Below are positions 7,202-8,615 of a stretch of 8,615 nt of DNA, piece after piece. How positions within the stretch are numbered: the first letter of the stretch is position 1; the number at the start of each line of letters is the position of its first letter. Below the pieces are notes generated by a model. That model saw only the letters and a program-made list of their open reading frames with translations. It was not told the origin of the DNA and did not search any database. Position numbers and translations under genes: made by a program. Source of the DNA: Brachybacterium sp. (GTDB lineage Bacteria > Actinomycetota > Actinomycetes > Actinomycetales > Dermabacteraceae); assembly GCA_027322375.1 (NCBI GenBank), contig DAHVRS010000506.1, forward strand, positions 1 to 8,615, in the 5' to 3' direction.

Positions 7202-7229
7202 TTCACAGCAGCGTCACCTGTCGTAGGAT
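7202..7229 (+). promoter_or_regulatory. Promoter for the O-methyltransferase gene
   Basis: TTCACA (7202-7207, five of six to TTGACA) is separated by 16 bp from TAGGAT (7224-7229, fitting TANNNT). Transcription would start near 7236, leaving a leader of about 30 nt that contains the Shine-Dalgarno GGAGAGG (7251-7257). The -35 region overlaps the putative -35 of the divergent tatB promoter and lies just beside the palindrome at 7188-7200. Confidence 0.5.
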
Positions 7230-7265
7230 CGGCCCGATCAGCAGGTGAGCGGAGAGGATGCGCGG

Positions 7266-7925
7266 ATGTCATCGGGAAAGGTGGCCAGCTGGGCCCATGG
7301 CGAGGAGTACGTCGACGAGTCGACGCTCTTCCCCGATGACGGAGTGCTGGCCCGCGCCCGTGAGCGCGGCTCCGAGCTGGGCGCGACGCCCGTGCTGCCG
7401 GGGGCGGGCGCGCTGATGCGCCTGCTCGCCGCGGCGGTGCACGCGCGCTCCGCGGTGGAGATCGGCACCGGCAGCGGCGTCGGCTCCCTCTATCTGCTCT
7501 CCGGGATGCACCCCGACGGCGTGCTCACCACGATCGATCCCGAGGTCGAGAACCAGCGCGCGGCGCGCGAGGCCTTCGACGAGGCAGGGATCCGCTCCCC
7601 GCGCGTGCGGACGATCGCCGGCCGGCCCCGCGATGTCGTCGGCCGCCTCACCGACCATGCCTACGACCTGGTGAGCTTCCCCGCCCACGCCCCGCACGCC
7701 CTGGACCTGCTCGAGCATGCGCGGCGCCTGCTGCGGCCCGGCGGCGTGCTCGTCATCCCGCACGCGCTCTTCCACGACCGGGTCGCGGACCCCACCGCGC
7801 GCGACGCCACCACGCAGGCGGTGCGGGCGCTGCTGCGCGCCGTCACCGAGGCGGACGATCTGGTCCCCGCGCTCACCGGCAGCGGTGACGGGGTCCTCGC
7901 TGCGGTCTCCCGCCCCCGCGCCTGA
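7266..7925 (+). CDS. Class I SAM-dependent O-methyltransferase family protein (possibly metal-site-deficient)
   Basis: A 219-residue Rossmann-fold protein of the O-methyltransferase family 3 (CCoAOMT/COMT-like; Rv1220c type). SAM-binding motif I VEIGTGSGVGSLYLL (64-78) and the strand-2 acidic residue in TTID (88-91) are intact, as are the post-motif LRPGGVLVI (156-164) and the family segment HDRVADP (170-176). The strand-4 segment reads YDLVSFPAHAP (133-143), where relatives have Asp residues binding the catalytic metal (VDAD/VDGAP-like). The later DNALWHD-like segment reads PHALFHD (165-171). SAM binding is thus likely, but metal-dependent catechol-type methylation is doubtful. The start is ATG 7266, with GGAGAGG 8 nt upstream; GTG 7245 would add seven residues without a good ribosome site. 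It is a single-gene unit converging on DUF3117, and its substrate is unknown. Confidence 0.9.
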   Translation: MSSGKVASWAHGEEYVDESTLFPDDGVLARARERGSELGATPVLPGAGALMRLLAAAVHARSAVEIGTGSGVGSLYLLSGMHPDGVLTTIDPEVENQRAAREAFDEAGIRSPRVRTIAGRPRDVVGRLTDHAYDLVSFPAHAPHALDLLEHARRLLRPGGVLVIPHALFHDRVADPTARDATTQAVRALLRAVTEADDLVPALTGSGDGVLAAVSRPRA

Positions 7926-7954
7926 GCTCCCCGCTTCCCTGAGGCCGCAGAAGT

Positions 7955-7988
7955 CCTGAGGACGACGACACCCCTGAGGACGACGACA
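7955..7988. repeat. Two tandem copies of a 16-nt direct repeat, period 18 nt
   Basis: CCTGAGGACGACGACA occurs at 7955-7970 and, identically, at 7973-7988, between the methyltransferase stop and the terminator. It looks like a small tandem duplication. The second copy runs 2 nt into the hairpin. Confidence 0.8.
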
Positions 7989-8014
7989 GCCCCGCACCTT
8001 GCGGTGCGGGGCTG
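7987..8014. terminator. Terminator hairpin between the methyltransferase and DUF3117 genes
   Basis: A perfect 12-bp stem (7987-7998 with 8003-8014; arms CAGCCCCGCACC and GGTGCGGGGCTG) closes a TTGC loop. It starts 20 nt after the DUF3117 stop on the minus strand and 62 nt after the methyltransferase stop on the plus strand. No T-run follows in either direction. Confidence 0.78.
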
Positions 8015-8033
8015 AGGTCCGGGACGCTCTGTG

Positions 8034-8201
8034 CTACTTGATGACGCCCTCGAGGGCGTCACGAAGCTCGACGGCTTCCGATGCGGCGATCTCGACGACC
8101 AGACGGCCGCCCCCCTCGAGCGGGACGCGCATGATGATGCTGCGACCCTCTTCGACGACCTCGAGCGGACCGTCGCCGGTGCGCGGCTTCATAGCAGCCA
8201 T
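8034..8201 (-). CDS. DUF3117 family small protein
   Basis: A 55-residue protein matching the actinobacterial DUF3117 family almost end to end: it starts MAAMKPRTGDGPLEV (1-15), continues MRVPLEGGGRLVVE (24-37), and ends in a short helix (SEAVELRDALEGVI). Predicted as a compact beta fold with one C-terminal helix; no membrane segment or cysteine. The function is unknown. The family is nearly universal and strongly conserved in Actinobacteria (from memory, Rv1211 in M. tuberculosis), and its full usual length is present here. An ideal Shine-Dalgarno AAGGAGG lies 4 nt before ATG 8201, suggesting strong translation. It is transcribed leftward after the small membrane protein gene with a 76-nt gap, probably also from its own promoter near 8280. 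Confidence 0.93.
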   Translation of the reverse strand: MAAMKPRTGDGPLEVVEEGRSIIMRVPLEGGGRLVVEIAASEAVELRDALEGVIK

Positions 8202-8276
8202 GGTGCCTCCTTGATGTGTCGCCGACCTTGAGTGGCTCCCCCGGACGGGACCTCGGCCGACGCGCGTACGGTGGCC

Positions 8277-8285
8277 ATTATCTCA
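8277..8285 (-). promoter_or_regulatory. Candidate extended -10 promoter for DUF3117
   Basis: The minus strand reads TGAGATAAT: GATAAT (8277-8282, five of six to TATAAT) preceded by the extended TG motif (8284-8285). No good -35 is visible, which an extended -10 can tolerate. Transcription would start near 8270, giving a leader of about 70 nt before ATG 8201. The box overlaps the TAA stop (8278-8280) of the small membrane protein gene. Confidence 0.4.
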
Positions 8286-8439
8286 GGTTCTGGCGCCGTC
8301 TCGCACGTCGACCCCGACGAGGGCGTGCCGGAAGGCCGATCCCGGCCCCGAATCTGCCCGTCGCGACCCCCACCATGAGCGCTCCGGCCAGGAGCGCGAC
8401 CAGCAGCAGGAGCAGCACCATCGGGGAGATGGCGGTCAT
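8278..8439 (-). CDS. Small single-pass membrane protein, 53 aa, unrecognised
   Basis: I do not recognise this protein. It has one hydrophobic helix (about 5-27, PMVLLLLLVALLAGALMVGVA), then TGRFGAGIGLP (27-37) and a strongly basic tail (RRGRRARRR at 41-49), which by the positive-inside rule should face the cytoplasm. The start is ATG 8439, with GAGGAG 6 nt upstream; GTG 8490 would add 17 charged residues with no ribosome site. Between a LOG-family gene and DUF3117, relatives often carry a DivIVA-domain protein that begins with a similar membrane helix followed by an ATGR-like turn, so this may be a shortened version without the coiled coil. That is inference. An independent role as a small membrane peptide is equally possible. 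Three related 16-nt repeats lie just upstream. Confidence 0.68.
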   Translation of the reverse strand: MTAISPMVLLLLLVALLAGALMVGVATGRFGAGIGLPARPRRGRRARRRQNLR

Positions 8440-8452
8440 CGTCCGCTCCTCG

Positions 8453-8512
8453 TCACGAACGATCCCCGCCTCGTCATGAGGGGTCTCCACCGGTGATCAC
8501 GAGTGGTCTCCA
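8453..8512 (-). repeat. Three related 16-nt direct repeats upstream of the small membrane protein gene
   Basis: Minus-strand copies are TGGAGACCACTCGTGA (8512-8497), TGGAGACCCCTCATGA (8489-8474) and the degenerate CGGGGATCGTTCGTGA (8468-8453). Copies 1 and 2 agree at 14 of 16 positions; copy 3 agrees with copy 1 at 11 of 16. The repeat units start 23 and 21 nt apart, about two helical turns. They fill the space between the LOG stop codon and the Shine-Dalgarno. They could be an operator array or a decayed tandem duplication. Confidence 0.5.
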
Positions 8513-8519
8513 GCCCGTC

Positions 8520-8615
8520 TCACGCGGACTCCGCGCGGCTGCCCGCGGCCTCGCGCAGCACGTCCAGCGCCTCTTCGGCGGTGTCCACGATGCGCAGCAG
8601 GTCCAGGTCGCCGGG
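8520..8615 (-). CDS. C-terminal 31 residues of a probable LOG-family (TIGR00730) protein, 5' part outside window
   Basis: The frame is open from the window edge to TGA at 8522-8520. The visible piece, GDLDLLRIVDTAEEALDVLRE (2-22) followed by a short Ala/Ser/Glu tail, matches in pattern the end of actinobacterial LOG-family proteins (cytokinin riboside 5'-monophosphate phosphoribohydrolase fold, formerly annotated lysine decarboxylase-like; from memory Rv1205), where a strand ending in V-D is followed by a helix containing EEAL. The catalytic PGGxGT motif would lie outside the window, so the call rests on this short end and on the neighbourhood with DUF3117. It is probably cotranscribed with the small membrane protein gene 80 nt downstream. 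Confidence 0.55.
   Translation of the reverse strand, partial: PGDLDLLRIVDTAEEALDVLREAAGSRAESA

Noticed and set aside
7245..7265. GTG 7245 as the methyltransferase start
   Set aside because: It lacks a Shine-Dalgarno, while ATG 7266 has GGAGAGG 8 nt upstream and gives the usual family length.
8216..8479. Plus-strand 87-aa open frame opposite the small membrane protein
   Set aside because: It is a Ser/Arg/Pro-rich translation without a ribosome site, opposite a small gene that has a good ribosome site and a membrane helix.
1..8615. Mobile element, prophage or CRISPR signatures
   Set aside because: There is no transposase, integrase, terminal inverted repeat pair or regularly spaced identical repeat array. 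The short repeats at 7955-7988 and 8453-8512 are too few and too diverged.

Overview
The window is very GC-rich (estimated near 70 %), densely coding, uses many GTG starts, and carries gene families typical of Actinobacteria: a DUF3117 protein, an actinobacterial-type TatB, a soluble MgtE_N/CBS protein, a DUF1003 protein and Mrp side by side. Protein character and gene order suggest the order Micrococcales, perhaps a Brachybacterium-like (Dermabacteraceae) organism. That genus-level placement is inference from memory. This is chromosomal housekeeping DNA. I see no transposase, integrase, phage gene, CRISPR array, tRNA or rRNA.

Layout. (1) 1-876 (+): C-terminal part of a DEAD-box RNA helicase with a long Arg/Gly/Ser/Glu-rich tail. 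(2) 989-1873 (-): PHP-domain phosphoesterase, convergent with the helicase and divergent from the next unit across only 37 bp. (3) 1911-6622 (+): a tightly packed four-gene operon, aminopeptidase P -> PRC/MgtE_N/CBS protein -> DUF1003 membrane protein -> Mrp ATPase. The first junction is a 4-bp GTGA overlap, the second is 2 bp apart (or a GTGA overlap if the GTG is used), and the third is a 14-bp overlap. (4) 6717-7136 (-): tatB. (5) 7266-7925 (+): class I SAM-dependent O-methyltransferase, divergent from tatB across a 129-bp region with promoter-like boxes and a palindrome. (6) 8034-8615 (-): a leftward unit containing the last 31 codons of a probable LOG-family protein, a 53-aa membrane protein, and the 55-aa DUF3117 protein.

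Each of the three convergent junctions (helicase/PHP, mrp/tatB, methyltransferase/DUF3117) contains one near-perfect GC-rich hairpin with no U-tract, presumably a shared bidirectional terminator.

From memory, the order methyltransferase - tatB - mrp - DUF1003 - MgtE_N/CBS corresponds to the M. tuberculosis Rv1220c-Rv1232c region, and LOG - small membrane protein - DUF3117 to the Rv1205-Rv1211 region. Differences from those relatives are the most interesting part: no sigE/rseA/htrA between the methyltransferase and tatB, a methyltransferase that seems to lack its metal-binding residues, an Mrp without the CxxC cluster motif, and a very short membrane protein where relatives often have a DivIVA-domain protein. 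I found no clear new multi-gene system. The window is mostly a conserved core region with several local oddities, listed as findings.
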